Shown here piece after piece: positions 63,401 to 64,000 of a stretch of 64,000 nt of DNA (the first letter of the stretch is position 1; every line of letters begins with the position of its first letter). Source of the DNA: UBA6170 sp942491385 (GTDB taxonomy: Bacteria > Chloroflexota > Anaerolineae > Anaerolineales > Anaerolineaceae); NCBI GenBank assembly GCA_942491385.1, contig CALOAF010000002.1:124001-188000 (forward strand), given 5' to 3'. A model generated the notes under the pieces. That model did no database searches and was not told the origin of the DNA. It was given only the letters and a program-made list of their open reading frames with translations. Position numbers and translations under genes: made by a program.

Positions 63401-63652
63401 CTAATTTAATACATAGAAAAATATGAGTATGTGAATTGCAATACTCACGGTTGCAATCACTTTAAATTGAGGTTTCCTGGTTTTATGCCGGAAAATCGTC
63501 ATCCCTAATAACGCGCCGATCCCCCCTCCCAGAAAGATGATCGCATAAAGTGTTTTTTCAGGAACACGCCATTGTTGCAATGTGGCTCGAAATTTATCAA
63601 AGCCCCAAACAAGAAAAGTGATTATATTGATGAACAAGTAATAGGATAACAT
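63401..63652 (-). CDS. DUF1294 small membrane protein
   Basis: An 83-aa protein of three helices with the DUF1294 pattern: 'GFDKFRA' (Asp-Lys) near residue 17, 'RVPEKTLYAIIFLGGGIGAL' in the middle and 'FRHKTRKPQFK' near 54. The function of the family is not known. It converges on the rhomboid gene with 35 bp between stops. Confidence 0.85.
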   Translation of the reverse strand: MLSYYLFINIITFLVWGFDKFRATLQQWRVPEKTLYAIIFLGGGIGALLGMTIFRHKTRKPQFKVIATVSIAIHILIFFYVLN

Positions 63653-63698
63653 TTTTAATAACCAATCATTGTGATGTATATTTCTTAGAAAAGATATT

Positions 63699-64000
63699 TC
63701 ACAGAACCTGAATTAATCTAAAATCATATGGGTTTAATTTAAGATTTTCTTCTTTAATAATTTTTCCAGAAATCAAATCTCTGAACGAATCTAAATCTTC
63801 TGGAAGAATATTCTTCATTTGAATTTTTTGTGGCTGTTCCGAGAAATTTGCCATCACCAGGATTTGATCTATTTCATTTTTTCTGTAGAAACAAAAAACA
63901 TGCGGATTCTTTGAATCTAAAATGGTTGTATTCAGATTTTGAAAAATATTATTTGTTTTTTTAATTTGAATAATTTTCAATAACTCTGTAAATATTCGCC
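63699..64000 (-). CDS. C-terminal end of a GH13-like (amylase/sucrase family) enzyme, 5' end outside window
   Basis: The frame is open to the window edge; about 100 residues are seen. The segment 'IFTELLKIIQIKK', '...HVFCFYRKNEIDQILVMANFSE', 'FRDLISGK' and 'LKLNPYDFRLIQ' has the look of the C-terminal beta-sandwich of GH13 enzymes such as amylosucrase, sucrose phosphorylase or trehalose synthase. The catalytic barrel is not in the window, so class and substrate stay open. Confidence 0.65.
   Translation of the reverse strand, partial: RIFTELLKIIQIKKTNNIFQNLNTTILDSKNPHVFCFYRKNEIDQILVMANFSEQPQKIQMKNILPEDLDSFRDLISGKIIKEENLKLNPYDFRLIQVL

Noticed and set aside
1..64000. tRNA, rRNA, CRISPR or transposon genes
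   Set aside because: No cloverleaf, rRNA-like stretch, regularly spaced repeat or transposase-like product was recognised; no gap exceeds 300 bases.

Overview
The window is AT-rich, densely coded bacterial chromosome with short intergenic gaps. I saw no rRNA, tRNA, CRISPR array, phage or insertion sequence. The gene styles suggest an anaerobic, fermentative member of the Chloroflexota (Anaerolineae-like). These include a bacterial alpha-2-macroglobulin, ApgM-type phosphoglycerate mutase, BMP-family transporter, Thermotoga-type inositol and uronate enzymes, Pro/Glu/Ala-rich lipoproteins and AT-rich sigma70-like promoters. That placement is inference. No marker gene is present to prove it.

Layout. 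(1) 1-12.2 kb is mixed: the 3' end of an alpha-2-macroglobulin gene, a GntR/PBP regulator divergent from an SLC13 permease, an MFS exporter, a VIT1-like metal carrier, a secreted three-repeat protein, two membrane proteins of unknown role and a frameshifted FAD amine oxidase. (2) 12.2-24.4 kb holds two convergent operons that look like one pathway. The plus-strand operon carries a Mer-like flavoprotein, a pterin methyltransferase and a three-part Hcn/Oox-like amine dehydrogenase. The minus-strand operon carries a BMP-type ABC importer, a methenyl-tetrahydromethanopterin cyclohydrolase (Mch) homologue and an amidohydrolase. Their promoters share an 11-base block. Together they suggest uptake and oxidation of an N-containing compound with its one-carbon units passed to a pterin carrier. 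(3) 24.6-31.2 kb, all minus strand, holds a deacetylase-like protein, glucuronate isomerase, a UlaG-like hydrolase, a frameshifted PfkB kinase, two tandem Pit phosphate transporters and their DUF47 partner.

(4) 31.2-46.9 kb, also minus strand, is an organophosphate- or phosphosugar-like system. It has an Fe/sugar-phosphate-type ABC importer, an RpiR/MurR regulator, five HAD domains in four genes (one tandem pair, one fused to a TIM barrel), two paralogous P-loop kinases and two phosphoglycerate mutases. One mutase is circularly permuted. The regulator gene and the HAD-led operon carry the same promoter-operator arrangement, base for base in spacing.

(5) 47.0-62.4 kb, plus strand, is a LacI-controlled inositol and hexuronate regulon. 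A perfect 14-bp palindrome sits 12 bases downstream of the -10 box at both internal promoters. The second operon encodes inositol dehydrogenase, scyllo-inosose dehydrogenase, diketo-inositol hydrolase and 5-keto-gluconate epimerase, which would deliver tagaturonate. The first operon encodes tagaturonate epimerase, SDR fructuronate reductase, a LarA-type nickel epimerase homologue, full-length 6-phosphogluconate dehydrogenase and a PfkB kinase. No mannonate dehydratase is present. The gene set fits a route mannonate -> gluconate -> 6-phosphogluconate -> ribulose 5-phosphate, which I consider the most interesting hypothesis here.

(6) 62.5-64 kb has a rhomboid protease, a DUF1294 protein and the 3' end of a GH13-like gene. 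Three genes (11.0, 27.7 and 43.7 kb) are interrupted by single-base indels in or beside short homopolymers, so sequence error must be considered alongside real gene decay.
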